From Petaurus breviceps papuanus (Eukaryota > Chordata > Mammalia > Diprotodontia > Petauridae): a stretch of DNA of 64,000 bases. The notes below the pieces were generated by a model. That model was given only the letters and a program-made list of their open reading frames with translations, was not told the DNA's origin and made no database searches. Location of the stretch: NCBI GenBank assembly GCA_028583685.1, contig JAMXIF010000032.1:5436320-5500319 (forward strand). Reading direction: 5' to 3'. Positions within the stretch are counted from its first letter, which is position 1. Every line of letters begins with the position of its first letter. A program made the position numbers and the translations under genes. This document shows positions 34,030-46,330 of the stretch, piece by piece.

Positions 34030-34290
34030 AGTTGTTCAGGCAATGGATAGAGTGGTGGACCTGGAGCCAGCTGAGTTTAAATCCTTCCTCAATCACTTAC
34101 TTGCTGTGTGATCCTGGGCAAACCACTTGACCCCTGTTTGCCTCAGTTTCCTCATCTCTAAAATGGGGATAATAACACGTACCACCCAGGGTTGTGGTGA
34201 GAACCAAATGAGATAATAATTGGAACGTGTTTAGCACAGTGCCTGGCACATAGTAAACACTATATAAATGTTAGTTTTGTTGTTACTTGT
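34030..34290 (+). mobile_element. MIR-type SINE, full length
   Basis: 'gtgtgatcctgggcaaacc', 'cctcatctctaaaatgggg', 'gtgcctggcacatagtaaac', 'tataaatgttag'. Confidence 0.8.
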
Positions 34291-34499
34291 CATTTAGAAA
34301 TCCATTTAGAAATTCATAATGACCAGCAGCACTCAGGTGAAAGTGCAGACCCCGAGTGCTGGGATAGGACAGGGTTCGAGTCATCCAAAAGACCACTGTC
34401 TTCAAATCAAATTTGGGTAGGGAATTCACGGGAAGCATCTCAGAAGTTGAAACATGTTGACAGTTCTTTACTACAACACAAGTAGAGATTCTTTGCTCT

Positions 34500-34640
34500 T
34501 TTTCCTACTTCATTTTTTTTTGTTTTTAATTCCTTTAGTTTTTTACATCATAGTCTTTCCCCAGTATTCTCTATCTTCCTTTTCCTCTCCCCCTTAGGCC
34601 ATTACCATTGAACTGTTTCTTATAACAAAGAAAAATTATT
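34500..34640 (-). mobile_element. L1 3'UTR fragment, antisense
   Basis: 'ttttacatcatagtctttcc' and 'tttcttataacaaagaaaaa' match the old L1 3'UTR type seen at 39893 and 54860. Confidence 0.55.
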
Positions 34641-35094
34641 TCTTAAAGCTGGCTGACAAAATCTCTATACTCCTGGCCTGGCGTGGCATTATAGGTATGG
34701 GTACATAAAGACTGGTAGGTGTGGGACTGCTGCCCAAAGTAAAGTAGGGTTCTTTAGTTTGGGTAATTACAGCAATGGAATATTCCATAGCAAGGACAAA
34801 TTGACATTGATTTCTAAGTAACGATCCACATTGGGGTAAGGATGAGGGAGTGATCATCTGAAATACTCCACATGATATTGCACTGACCAATATAATTTCA
34901 AGTCATTAATTCATTATAATTAACCCTGTCTTAATATTTTAAAACCCTGCTGTAACCAACTCCCCATGTAGAATATTGTTCCCACTTATCCTATGACACC
35001 TCCCATCCTGTCTTACAGGATATGCCTATAATAGACTATATTTGTAAAGCATTCTACAGGCTATAAATCCCTGTCCTCAGAGTGATCCTTTTAT
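34641..35094. other. No recognised feature
   Basis: Nothing assignable. Confidence 0.4.
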
Positions 35095-35345
35095 GGTTAG
35101 GCAGCTAGATGGCTCAGTGAATAGTGTTAGAATTGATATCAGAAAGAACTTCAAATCCTGCCTCAGATATTTGCCAGCTGTATGGCCTTGGGCAAGTCAC
35201 TTAATCTCTATAGGCCTCAGTTTCTTCATATATAAAACGAGGATACCTTTAAGGATAGGTGTGAGGATATGAGATAATATATAAAGCTCTTGGGAACTTT
35301 AAATCACTTTAAAATATACATGCCAGCTATTATCAATCCTGTAAG
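35095..35345 (+). mobile_element. MIR-type SINE
   Basis: 'ggcagctagatggctcagtg', 'gtatggccttgggcaagtc', 'aggcctcagtttcttcat'. Confidence 0.75.
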
Positions 35346-35481
35346 ATAGAGCAAATATCCTCATTGTACAGAGGAAGAAATTTGTGAAATGTGTATGACA
35401 ATATGTCTGGTAACTTACTATATCTGATTTAGTAGAAAAGACCTTTGTGAATTGTAAAATCCTAGGTAAATATAAAGTTCA

Positions 35482-35716
35482 GTCAGCTAGGTGGTGTAGT
35501 AGATAAGAACACTGGGCCTGAAGTCAAGAAGACTCATCTTCCTGAGTTCAAATCTGGACTCAGACACTTACTAGTTCTGTGACCCTGTTTGCCTCAGCTC
35601 CTCATCTGTAAAAAGAGCTAGAGAAGGAAATGACAAACCATTCTAGCATCTTTGCCAAGAAAACTCCACATGGAGTCATAAAGAGTGAGACACACTGAAA
35701 TGACGGAACAACAGCA
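35482..35716 (+). mobile_element. MAR1-type SINE with TSD
   Basis: Head 'gtcagctaggtggtgtag', tail 'gaaatgacggaacaacag'. TSD tataaagttca at 35471-35481 and 35717-35727. Confidence 0.9.
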
Positions 35717-35729
35717 TATAAAGTTCATA

Positions 35730-35890
35730 GGATTTAGAATGTGAAGGGCTTAGGGACCACCTCAGTCAAGTCACTTGTAAAAATGAGGGAAATGATGCCC
35801 AGTTACTTGTCTAAGAAGTGGCAGGATTTGAATCTAGGACTTCAGACTCCAAATCCAGTGTTCCTTCCACTGTACAGCAATGTCTTTATC
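35730..35890 (-). mobile_element. MIR-type fragment, antisense
   Basis: 'tgaatctaggacttcagact' preceded by a weak core. Confidence 0.5.
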
Positions 35891-35949
35891 ACTAATATTC
35901 AAGGGAGAGAAAAAAAATACCTTAGTGGAACTATTTTAGCCAAAGTAAG

Positions 35950-36473
35950 TGTAATGGGAATGTAAATTTGAAGATCTTCCCTGCCCCTAGGCTAAAGTGC
36001 ACCTGGAGCCTGGGGTGGGAGGCTTGTTTTTCAGAAGATACTTCTTGATTGGCCAGTGAGTCAATAAGGTTGTTACATTCTCTGAGCCAGGAGAAGGCTA
36101 TATAAGCCCTGATGTGTAGCTTTGTTTTTGGGGCTCACTTTGAGAAATGTTCTGTGATTTGATCAGATGAAACTCTGGAAAGCCGTTGTCCAGAGCCCCC
36201 CGGCTTTGAAACCCAAATGTTGTTTGGTATGGATGTAATGGTTGGACAGTTTGGAAACTGTCTATTTGATCTGTTTCTGTCTTGATAATTCTGTCTGTGT
36301 ACTTTGAAGTTCGGGATGCTGACCTTTTCTCCCAGAACAAGGCAAACGATACATGTTTGACTGATTAAAGTAAGTTTGTTAACCCATTTTGAGTTGCTTT
36401 CCTTTATCAAAGCAGATCCAAGAACCTGTATTGGCAGCAAACCCTGAGGACGCTTGGGGTGCCTGCTGCTACA
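35950..36473 (+). mobile_element. Solo LTR, family A
   Basis: 524 bp, tgtaatgg ... gctgctaca. Exact 5-bp duplication gtaag at 35945-35949 and 36474-36478. TATA box at 36099-36106, 'gattggcc' CCAAT-type site upstream, ATTAAA polyadenylation signal at 36364-36369. No internal sequence, so recombination between LTRs has removed it. Confidence 0.92.
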
Positions 36474-36478
36474 GTAAG

Positions 36479-37589
36479 GCAAAGCAGAGCTTAGCTCAAG
36501 GAAGAGGAACAGTAGAAAGATACCTGTTTTTCTTATGTTTATGACAGATTAAGCTTTAAATATTTTAATTTCTAAACTTGAAATCGTATATCATTATAAA
36601 ATTAAATACTATCCAAGCTAAAATTTCCCTGATTGTTTGGAATGGTTTTCAGGATGTTAATTTGAAGCCTAAGTGATTTGGAAATGTCTTGGTAAACTAT
36701 CTACCCTCAAATATAGAAAGCAATTAATTGTAGCAAGCTTGTCCTATAAGACTTTGAATTTGGTTTTTCATTTTTCCTTTTAACAAGGAGCAATATTTCA
36801 AGAAATCCTGGAGCTACTTAAACTTAACAAACATTCAAATTTAGCAGTAAATTTTAAAATAAGCTTCGAAGAATTCTCACATTTGTATTCAAAGTATATT
36901 TGTGGAAACTCTATTTATCTATTTATAACTCTATTTATAAACCATGACTTTTCAAACAATTTATTGGTGGCCTATTCCCTGTAAGAACACTTGTTTGCTT
37001 CTCTTCTCTTTGTTTATAATTTGTATGTTGTATCAGTTTTTAAAAGCACTAACTTAATAACTTAAAGAGGGAAATGGTCTAGGGATACTTTCAGGGGTCT
37101 TGTGAGACTTAACTGAGATAATGGATATAACATATTTTTCAAACTTCAAAGTGCTACATAAATGTCAGGTATTATTATTACTACTACTAATAATAATTGT
37201 CATTATCTTGTTATTATTAGTTTCCAGTCACCAGGCCTCCAGTTTGGTGATGACTTCATTCTCTGGGCCTTCTACTATACTCCTGCCCAACTCAAGCAAT
37301 GTTTAAAAAGTAGTACAGAGGTGTGCTAGTAAATGTTTAACAACCAGGTTCTCCAGGAAATAAAAATACATATACATACTTTTAAGTGGATTATTTATAT
37401 TATTATGATTATTCACATTTTCTTAAGTCTAGACAACCAACAAAACAATACATTAAGCCCTTCTTGCAATCAAAATTTAACAATGACTTTCTAAGAGTTG
37501 GCTCTAGTACATTACTATATTGTAGTTGAGTCCTGAATTCCCCAGTTTGCTTTGGACTCTTTCATCTTGAAGGGACATTAGAGATAATG
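36479..37589. other. Mostly unassigned; MIR 3' fragment at 37080-37165
   Basis: 'aacttcaaagtgctacataa' at about 37140 is MIR 3'-like, followed by a (TTA)n patch to about 37220. The rest is unassigned. Confidence 0.45.
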
Positions 37590-37720
37590 TAGTCCAACTA
37601 ACCTCATTGGGGAACAGAATTGAGGCCCAGAGAGGGAAATGACTAACTCCAAGCCTATAACCTGGTGGTGGAAATGACTTATTCCAAGTGTATAGAAATC
37701 AGTGGTCAGTGTGAGAGTGC
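37590..37720 (-). mobile_element. MIR-type fragment, antisense
   Basis: 'gaggcccagagagggaaatg' and flanking text. Confidence 0.6.
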
Positions 37721-37734
37721 CTGAGAATTATCTA

Positions 37735-37824
37735 GTGCAGACTCACTCTATGTCAGATTATTCTGGCCCACTTGTCCAGTACAAGTGTCACAGATAATGA
37801 GGCTCCTTAAGAATCTATCCATTG
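37735..37824 (+). mobile_element. LTR family B fragment
   Basis: About 90 bp ('tcagattattctggcccac', 'gtgtcacagataatgaggctc') aligns with 59404-59494 of the plus-strand family B LTR. It abuts the L1 5' tip at 37826. Confidence 0.7.
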
Positions 37825-37825
37825 G

Positions 37826-39280
37826 GGCAGAGCCAAGATGGCAGAGTAAAAACACAAACTTGGCATGGGCTCTGGCTTCAACCATCTCTAATGCCTGTAA
37901 AAAAAGGCCTCTAAACAAATTTTAAAGCTATAGAACCCACAAAGAGACAGAGAGAAACAAATCTCTCACTGAAGGCAGCCTGGCAAGCTAACAGAAAGGA
38001 TTTATCATAGCGAGTTGAGAGCTGAGCACAGTCCAGCTTGAGCTGTGGTTCTGGCCCCAGGGCCCTGACCAACAGTGGCCAAAGCAGACTTCAGGAGAGT
38101 GAATCACCAGCAGTTGTGGAGGTTTCCAGACTCCTCAACCCATAAATGCCAAAGAGAAAATAAAAGGTCAGGTAGGAACTCTGTTGTAACAGTGAAGGAA
38201 CAGCGCAGTTCAGCTGCTACCCCCGGGGTGAGAAGTGGCAGCAGGCCCAGTGGTGCCCCATGGCTGCTTTCAGAGCTCTTGGCCTACAGATTGTAGGGGG
38301 AGCAAGCAACCATTCAGAGGGTAATTGCTTTTGCTTTGACCAGCCTGGATCTGGATTGTGGTCTTGGGTGGTGGTCCTGGGGTGTGTGGCCAGTGATCCA
38401 GAGCTTGTTGGGGCTGTAGAGAGGGCACCCAACTAATAGCTCTGGCAGCTGCAAAAACCCCAGAAATTTGGGACAAAGCTCTCTCCATTCTGTAAGCAGA
38501 GTTCTACTATGGCAAAGAGCTCAAAAGCCAAGTAATTGGCAAGATGAGGAAGTGCAATGAGACCACACAATCCTTTTCTGGGGACAAAAAGGATCAAAGC
38601 ATGGAACTGGAGGAGGACAATGAAGTCAGAACTCCTGCATCAAAAGCTTCCAAGAAAAATATGAATTGGTCACAGGCCATGGAGGACCTCAAGAAGGATT
38701 TTGAAAATCAAGTAAGAAAAATGGAGCAAAACTGGGAAGAGAAATGAGAATGATGCATGAAAATCATGAAAAGTGAGTCAACAGCCTGCTAAAGGAGACC
38801 CCCCAAAAATCTGAAGAAAATAACACTTTAAAAAGTAGACTAACTCAAATGGCAAAAGAGGTCCAAAAAGCTAAAGAGGAGAAGAATGCCTTAAAAAGTC
38901 AAATTGGCCAGATGGAAAAGGAATTTCAAAAACTCACTGAAGAGAATCATTCCTTCAAAATTAGATTGGAGCAGTTGGAAGCTAATAACTTTATGAGAAA
39001 TCAAGATACTATAAAACAGATCCAAACAAATGAAATAATAGAAGGTAATGTGAAATCTCTCATTGGAAAAACCACTGACCTGGAAAATAGATCCAGGAGA
39101 GATAATTTTAAAATTATTGGACTACCTAAAGCCATGATCAAAAAAAGAACCTAGAAATAATCCTTCAAGAAATTCTCCAGGAAAATTTCCCTGATATTCT
39201 AGAACCAGAGGGCAAAAAAGAAATGGAAGGAATTCACCAATCACCTCTTGAAAAAGATCCCAAAAAGAACTCAGTAGTCT
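37826..39280 (+). mobile_element. L1/HAL1 5' half, 3'-truncated
   Basis: Begins with the L1 5' tip (ggggcagagccaagatggc), followed by a 5'UTR and ORF1, and stops abruptly at about 39280 within ORF1. No poly(A) tail, so the 3' loss followed insertion or reflects rearrangement. Confidence 0.85.
38544..39270 (+). pseudogene. L1-type ORF1 remnant
   Basis: Plus-strand pieces 38544-38747 and 38849-39154. N-terminal charged segment, coiled coil with heptad-like 'QIGQMEKEFQKLTEENHS', then the RRM entry 'TTDLENRSRRDNFKIIGLP'. A stop separates the two pieces and the frame changes after 39154. The C-terminal domain is missing. Confidence 0.88.
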
Positions 39281-39644
39281 TCACATCTGGTCAAATGTTC
39301 TTTTCATTTTCCTCAGGTGCCAACTCATAGTGTCATAAATGGTTCTTAGAAGTTAGACATGGGCATGTGGCTCTTGGGTGGGACAGACACAGAATTGGAA
39401 GTAGGTATAAGTGATGTAAGCCACCTAAGGGTGCCTATGGGGAGGCATAACAAAGAAAACTTTTAAATATTACATTTTATAAAGAGATTTTACACATATT
39501 TTATATATAATACACACATATTTTTATATATCATATCTCATAGATATTTTGCATATTACATATACATATTATACATATTTTAATGCCAACAAGCTTCATT
39601 TTCCATGGCACTTAGGTATTTATTCTGTGATGTCAAATATGGTA
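39281..39644. other. No recognised feature; AT-rich 39480-39590
   Basis: Contains a TATA/CATA-rich simple patch; otherwise unassigned. Confidence 0.45.
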
Positions 39645-39830
39645 TAAGTGAAAGAAGATTAGACTTAGAGTTAGAGAACCTTGGGTTTAATTCTTGCCTC
39701 TCCTACATTTGTGACTCTAGGCAAATCACTTCATATTTCTGGACCTCAGTTTCTTTATCTGTAAAATGAAGGGACTGGATTAAATGATCTCTGAGGTTCC
39801 TTCCAACTCATACATCCTATAATTGCATAT
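39645..39830 (+). mobile_element. MIR-type SINE
   Basis: 'tgtgactctaggcaaatcac', 'tctgtaaaatgaagggactg', 'tccttccaactcatacatcc'. Confidence 0.75.
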
Positions 39831-39892
39831 ATATGTAAATATAATGCATACATATCCACCACAGAATTATAAACTGAATGTGAAATGTATTC

Positions 39893-40246
39893 TTTAAAAA
39901 AATTTATAGATTTTTGTTTTTACATCATCTTCATTTCCAAATATATCTATCCTCCTTCCCCTTGTTAAAAAGAAAAATAAAAGAGAGAGAAAAAATGTAG
40001 TTCAGTAAAATTAACCAACTAATCATCAAAGTCTGACAGTGTACATAGTGTTCTACATCATAGTCCAAACTTCTGCCAAGAAGAGGTGGGAGATAGGTTT
40101 TCTCATCTGTTTTGAGATAAATTTGCCTAATGACATGATATTCAATTTATTTTTGTTTTTGTCATTATACATATTGTTTCCCTGGTTCTTCTTGCTTTAT
40201 TCTACATCTGTTCAAATAACCCTTTGTGCTTCTATCTATTTGTTAA
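39893..40246 (-). mobile_element. L1 3' end, antisense
   Basis: Poly-T side left, 'tttttacatcatcttcattt', 'agtctgacagtgtacatagt', 'attgtttccctggttcttc'. Confidence 0.75.
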
Positions 40247-40249
40247 ATA

Positions 40250-41512
40250 AAGTTTTATTTATTTATTTAAAGCAATTGGGGTTAAGTAACTTGCTCAAGG
40301 TTACCCGGCCAGTTATTTCTGGGTGTGATGCAAAGTATCAGAGCCCAGATTCAATCCCAGGTCATCCCAACTCTGGGGCCGGTGCTCTTACTCACTGAGC
40401 CACCTAGCTGCCCCTAAGCAATTGGGGTTAAGTAACTTGCTCAGGGTTACACGGCCAGGTGTTTCTGGGTGGGTGCTAAGTGTCTGAGCCTGGATTCAAT
40501 CCCAGGTCATCCTGACTCTGGGGCCGGTGCTCTTACTCGCTGTGCTACCTGGCCGCCCCAAAGTTTTATTTATTTTTAATATTTTCTTTTGAAATTTTGA
40601 GTTTCACATTCTCTCTTTACCAACCACCCATCCTCCACTCACCATGAAGACAAGCAATGTATCAATTATATATGTGAAATGATGCAAAACATATTTCCAT
40701 ATTAACCATTTTTAAAAAGCAAGAAAAATAAATCACATGAGAAAATTATACTTCAATTTGCACTCATAATTCATCTCTCATGATACTCTCATAACTTAAC
40801 ACTGATAATACCTCTCTCTGGAGGTAGATAACATTTTTTCATCATGAGTCTTTTGGAATTGTCTTGGATCATTGTGTTGATAAGAGTAGCTAAGTTTTTC
40901 ACAGATGATCATCATTACAACATTGTTGTTATTGTGCTCAGTGATTTGCCAGTTCTTACTTCATGTTGCATTAGTTCATTTAGTTCTTGCTATGTTTTTC
41001 TGAAATCATCCCCCTCATCATTTCTTAGTGCAATGGTATTCCATCACAATTATATGCTATAACTTGTTTAGCCATTTCCCAATTGATGAGCATCTGTTCC
41101 ACATTTTGCTACCACAAAAAGAACTGTTATAAATATTTTTGTGCAAATAGGTCCTTTTACTTTTTCTTCAATATCTTTGGGATACAGAGTATGAACAGAT
41201 TTATGGCCCTTCTTATTGTCTCTGGGCTGAGAACTCCTGAAGCAGCAGCTGCTGTTGTAACTGCTGCTGTCATTGCAGCTGTGTTCCTGAGCTCTGGATG
41301 GACTTCCACCAAACCTCTGCCCAGGTGTTACAGACTTCTCCTGCCTACCTCTTCAGTTTTCTTGGGTTCAAAAAATATTTCACACCAACTTTTTGATGAC
41401 TAGGTTGCTCCAAAATTTGATTTGAGAATTATTTTAGAGTTGTTTGGAGGGGAATGTTGGGAGAATTCAGCTGGGTGGCTACTCCTAATCTGCCATATTG
41501 GCTCTGCCCCTC
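40250..41512 (-). mobile_element. L1 reduced to its 3' end and 5'UTR
   Basis: 40560-41190 is antisense L1 3'UTR plus ORF2 C-terminus. Near 41190 it passes directly into a 5'UTR-like part ending in the antisense L1 tip (ctgccatattggctctgccc, 41492-41511). ORF1 and most of ORF2 are missing between. The dimeric SINE at 40265-40559 sits near its 3' end. Confidence 0.65.
40265..40559 (-). mobile_element. Dimeric SINE, antisense
   Basis: Left and right monomers in the same order as the copies at 6325 and 21957. TSD aaagttttatttattt at about 40249-40264 and 40560-40575. Confidence 0.9.
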
Positions 41513-41526
41513 AGAAAGCTAAATAT

Positions 41527-41695
41527 GTTTTTTTTTTTTTTGCTTTTTGGAGGGGGGAAGGCAGGACAATTGGGATTAAATGACTTGCCCAAGGTCACAC
41601 AGCTAGTAAGTTTTAAATGTCTGAGGTCGTATTTGAACTCAGGTCCTCTTGACTCCAAAGCTGGTGCTCTATTCACTGTGCCACCTAGCCACCCC
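41527..41695 (-). mobile_element. WSINE-like SINE, antisense
   Basis: Full-length antisense copy with poly(T) at left and 'gtgccacctagccaccccc' at right. A short aaatat repeat may be the TSD. Confidence 0.85.
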
Positions 41696-41734
41696 CAAAT
41701 ATAATGTTTTAAAGTATTTATTAGGTTCATATAA

Positions 41735-42170
41735 GTAGAGTTGGAAGAGACCTCAGAGACCATCCAATCTAAACCCTCACAAGGTTGGAATATCATTGAA
41801 GCTCAGGGAGGTTAAGTGATTTGTCTAGAGTCACACAAGCAGTGTTAGATATCTTTGTTTTTACATCTCCTTCCTATTCCAATATCTTCTCCCTCCCCCA
41901 CCCCCGCCCCCACCATAGGACTGTCCATTATAACAAAGAATAATCCCAAAAGAGGGGAAAAAGCAATTAAACAAAACTAACCATCATATAACTGAGTCCA
42001 ATAGTAAATGCCATAGTGAAGTGTAGTCTTAAAGCTACATTTCATAGCCTCATGGGGCGGCAAGGCATCTCAGAGATTATTTAGGCTCATTCCCTCACTT
42101 TACAAGTGAAGACTTTTAACCCACAGAAAGGGAGTAACTTGGCTAATGGCTCAGAGCTAATAAGTATAAG
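41735..42170 (-). mobile_element. MIR-type fragments around an L1 3'UTR piece
   Basis: 41735-41850 and 42045-42170 look like antisense MIR ('agctcagggaggttaagtga'; 'ttacaagtgaagacttttaa'). 41860-42040 matches antisense L1 3'UTR ('tttttacatctccttccta', 'tccattataacaaagaataa'). Confidence 0.5.
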
Positions 42171-42517
42171 ACTCCTTGCCAGAACACAGATCTTCTGATT
42201 CCCATGCTGTGTGTGTGTGTGATTCACATCGCACTACCTCCCTGTCGACTTGTAAATTAAAATCATAAACTCCCTGAGGGAAAGAACCAAGCATACCAAC
42301 AATGACATAAAGCCTGTAGTGCCTATTGCCTCTACAGGGTCTTGCACCCTGTGGGTACCCTCTGTATGTTTGATATCACTGATCATGGTAATAGAACAGT
42401 AAAGCACACACCCAGAATATTTTATTTTGCCTGAAATATTTTTTAAAATTTATTTGTATTGGAAACATATATGGAAGAATTGTGTTCCATGAATAAAATT
42501 TATACCCATTTAAAAAA

Positions 42518-42660
42518 AGGTGGGTCAGCCTGGTGGCACAGTGGATAGAGCACTTGCCCTGGAGTCAGAAAGACCTGAGTTCAAATCCAACATCAGATAC
42601 TTGACATTTATTAGCTGTGTGACCCTAGGCAAGTCCCTGACCCCTGAGTGGTCTTTAGGT
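42518..42660 (+). mobile_element. MAR1/WSINE-type SINE, 3'-incomplete
   Basis: 'ggcacagtggatagagcac', 'gagttcaaatccaacatc', 'gtgtgaccctaggcaagtcc', then the similarity stops. Confidence 0.75.
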
Positions 42661-43234
42661 CAGTATTTTGAAAAAATCTGAGTTCAAGGACAATATAAAG
42701 ATACACCTGGTAGCAGTTGCAGTTTCAGAAAAGGGGCTCTCCTATTCTCTTCCTTCAAGAGTGAATTCAGTTGAGTTAACTTGGAAGGCCTGAAAAAGGC
42801 CATTTCATTTCTGCCACCCACACTGTATCCATATCTATCTATCTCACAAAAATACTTTTTAAACAATTTGCAAAATTTCCAAGGGCCATCTAGTCCATGA
42901 ACTGTATTTATCCTGCAAAATAATACGATATGCTCGCTCAGCTCATCTCTCTTGTTTAAGATTTTCAAGAAATAATTGAACTATTTATTTCCCATAGTGT
43001 GATGCAGTGAGTCACAGGTACTCTCTGATCCTTCATGTACTATGCTGCTGAAGTTTGGATAATGCTCTTTTCAGTTTTTTAACAGATGAATTCAGGACTG
43101 AATAAGAAAAAAAAATGCTGATCAGCATATTCATTTGATACGTGATAATAGTTACAATTCTTCACTGTTTTCATTTCACAAATCATCCCATCCCACATAT
43201 CATTCACATGATACACATGAGATAGGGAAGGGAC
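42661..43234. other. No recognised feature
   Basis: A minus-strand open frame of 94 codons at 42684-42968 has no recognisable domain. Confidence 0.4.
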
Positions 43235-43350
43235 TGGCATTATTAGCTCCATTTTTTAGATGGGGAATGAAAGGTTAAGTAACTTGAACAATGTACATTT
43301 GCTAAACTAGGATGAGATCCCAGGATCTTACCTCCTACTATCACACAGTG
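43235..43350 (-). mobile_element. MIR-type fragment, antisense
   Basis: 'ccattttttagatggggaat' and 'ggttaagtaacttgaacaat'. Confidence 0.6.
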
Positions 43351-45134
43351 GTGCCCAACTTGTGGGCTGTCAGAGCTTCAAGAGAAGTATCCAACTCATT
43401 AAATAATTCTGTATTGGAAATCATCTTACCTTCTCTAGATTCAATGAACATGCCTCACATATATTTTAATTTCTTTTAATGAATAGAAATACTGTGGTGA
43501 TTGCTAAAATATAGATTCATTTTAAAAGTTACTGAATTGATAATGTTCAATAAAATTCAAAAAGCACTTAATAAGCACCTACTATGTGTAAGGTGTTGTG
43601 GGAGGCAAAAATTAAATAGTTTCTGCCATCAAGATATGCTGGGTAAGTCAAGTCTGGGCAATTGATACATATTGTGAAGGAAGTGAAGGAGAATGAATGT
43701 CAGGATGATTCCGAGGTTGTGAACCTGATGATGTTCTCAATGGAAGTAAGGACATTTAAAGAAGAGTACAGATTAAGGAGGAAGATAATCAGTTTTGCTT
43801 GAGATGTGCTGAATCTGTCAATGGGGCATTTAGCTGTTGATGCCTAGCAGGTAGTTGGTAATGCAGGACTAAAGGTCAGGAGAGATTGGGGCTAGATATG
43901 TAAGATTAGGAGCCATCCTGTGTAGATGATAATTGAGCCTATGGAGCAAATGAGATCATCAAGGGAGACAGTATATATAGAGAAGGACTTAGTGGACACT
44001 CATGCTGAGAGAGTGGGAGCTAGATCATGAGGAGTAGTCAGGCAGACAGACAGACAGAGAATCAGGAGAATAGTGTCATAGAAGGCCAGGCAGAAGAGAA
44101 TATCCAGGAAGAGGTGGGGTAAAGTCATAAAGCTGCAACAAAATTAAATAGGATGGGGAATGAGAAAATGTCACAGGATTTGACAATTAAGAGATCACTG
44201 ATAACTTTGGAGAGAACAATTTCAGGTGATCAGGGAGACCGACAAGATGAGTTGTAAGAGACCAAGGGACAAATAGGAGGAAAAGAAGTAGAAGCAGAGG
44301 ATGTAGACAATTTTTTCAGCAGTTTGGCTACAAAAGAGAGACCTATAGGGCTGATTTTGAAGGAATGGCAGGGGCAACTGAAGATTTTTTGTTTTGTTTT
44401 GGTTATTTTTTTTTTTAGAAGGGGAGATGTGTCCACAAAAAGTAGGGAAAGATCTAGTAGATAGGGGAGGTCAAAGATGATTGAGAGAAAGTTAATATTG
44501 AAGGAAGAAACTGAAGGAAATCAGATGAGATGGAACAAAGGGCACAAATAAAGGGCTTTGGCCTTGACAAAAGGAAGCGCCACCTCTTCCTCAGAGACTG
44601 GAGCACAGGAACAGAGAAAATATGGTGATAATATAGAAGAGGCTTGAGACTGGAAGAGGGAGCTCAGCATAGGGAAAGCAGGCAAACAATGTACAAGGCT
44701 GTGTCCTCTACTGACAGAGAGGGGACTGGAAGTAGTGGAGGAGACTTGGGAGAAGAGAAGATCTGGAAAAGCAGTTGTGGGCAGTATGATTGAACTTTGA
44801 TTAAGGAAGAATGAAGGCATCATCACATAAGATTGAGGCCCCAAGTGAGATTAATTAACATATATTTGTAGTGGATCCTGTTGGCATGATTTTAAAACTT
44901 CCTTTAGCAACTTTAAGGAATTTGGGAATAAGAGCAGAGAAGATGGATGATGGGGTTACACTGATTTGGAATTTGATGAGGTCTGACTGATGACAAGACA
45001 AAGAAGCAGGATGTTCAAGAATAGAGGACAGGGAATAGTAGAAGTGGTCAATTACAATGTCAAGACAGGGAAAGGAGAAAAGTGAGGCAAGAGCAGGGGT
45101 GATAGAGAACAGGGAGAGGTGGAGTAACTGCTGC

Positions 45135-45312
45135 CTTTCATCCTTCATTCTCAAAGAAAACCAATAACATCACAAGGATGATGCCTTGACTTTTGTGTGA
45201 ACTGGATTTGAGTGAGGCAGAACTATGCAAATCATCAATCTCATTCTCTCCTCCAGAGTCATTGAAGTCTAATAGCAAGACTAAAATCAGAGGAACTGGA
45301 GATTATAGTGAG
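45135..45312 (+). mobile_element. RTE-tailed interspersed repeat
   Basis: 'catcacaaggatgatgcctt', 'gtgtgaactggatttgagtg', 'ctctcctccagagtcattga' match a marsupial repeat that I associate with RTE. Family name uncertain. Confidence 0.55.
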
Positions 45313-45564
45313 AATGAAGGACAGGCTTAGGAGGAATGAAACATAGAGAGCTAGAAAGATAGGAGATTGTGATTAGAGAAGGGAATTTCAGAAGTAACAC
45401 AGTTACTTTGAAGTAACACAGTTTTGTCTGACAGTAAACACTATTTTAATCATTCCTGTTGAGTTGCTGAGGTAGAGTGAAGGTGAAGGTAGGAAGAGTT
45501 GAAGAGGTTGATGAATGGGAAGGTCAATGATTTTCAGGAGGAATCAATTTATATACTGAAGAAA

Positions 45565-46130
45565 GTCACTCAACTGTGTATGTGTACTCTTTGGCCCAGT
45601 GATACAACTATTAGGCCCATACTCCAAAGAGATCAAAGAAAGAGTAAAGGAACCCATATATGTAAACATATTTTTAGCAGCTCTTTTTGTTGTAGGAGAG
45701 AACTGAAAACTAAGGGGTGCCTATCATTTGGGGAATGGCTTGACAAAATATAGTATGTAATGGGATACTATTGTGCCAAAAGAAGTGACAATGGGCTGAT
45801 TTCAAAGAAACCTGGGAAAACTTATATGAACGGAGGTACAGAATCAAGAAAATAATGTATATAATACCACCAGCATGATAAAATCAAATACCTTTGAAAG
45901 ACTTAAGAACTCTGATTAATGCAATGACAAACCATGATTCTAGAGACCTGATGATGAAGCATGTTACTCACTTCCATATTGAATCAGACATATATTTTTA
46001 GAAATGGGCAGTGTGGGAATTTTTTTTTTGCTTGACTATGCATGTATGTTACAAGGGTTTTTTTCCTCTTTGCGGATATAGTGAGTGGGAGAGGGAAAAA
46101 AATGCTTGTTAGTTTAAAAAAAATGAAATT
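45565..46130 (+). mobile_element. Old L1 3' end inserted in L2
   Basis: ORF2 C-terminus: 'actctttggcccagtgatac' (decayed FDPAIPLL region) and 'atttttagcagctctttttg'; then 3'UTR to an A-rich end at about 46130. Confidence 0.75.
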
Positions 46131-46330
46131 ATACATTGAGATCCTCAAGGATGGGGGCAGATGTTGGACTGGAGAAGAATAACTGAAGTCAGAAACTGAT
46201 CTTAAGAAAGGAGGAAGAGTGACCTGGAGTTCTATAAAATACAGATTATGGTAGCCTTTTGTCACAAGTCTTCTCAATTAATGATTACTAATAGTACAAT
46301 TATTGCCACAAGGGGGTCTGTGAATTTTTT

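Larger units (their letters stand above)
43545..46316 (-). mobile_element. LINE L2, antisense, long copy with insertions
   Basis: The left edge is the antisense L2 3' end (gcacttaataagcacctac). Minus-strand translation around 44230-44436 gives L2-like 'AKLLKKLSTSSASTSFPPI'. Upstream parts extend to about 46316. Interrupted by an RTE-tailed repeat (45135-45312) and an L1 3' end (45565-46130). No intact frame. Confidence 0.75.

Noticed and set aside
38217-38488. Two overlapping minus-strand frames of about 70 codons
   Set aside because: Antisense to the L1 5'UTR at 37826-38540.
42684-42968. 94-codon minus-strand frame as host exon
   Set aside because: No recognisable domain, no splice-site pair and no neighbouring exon-like sequence.
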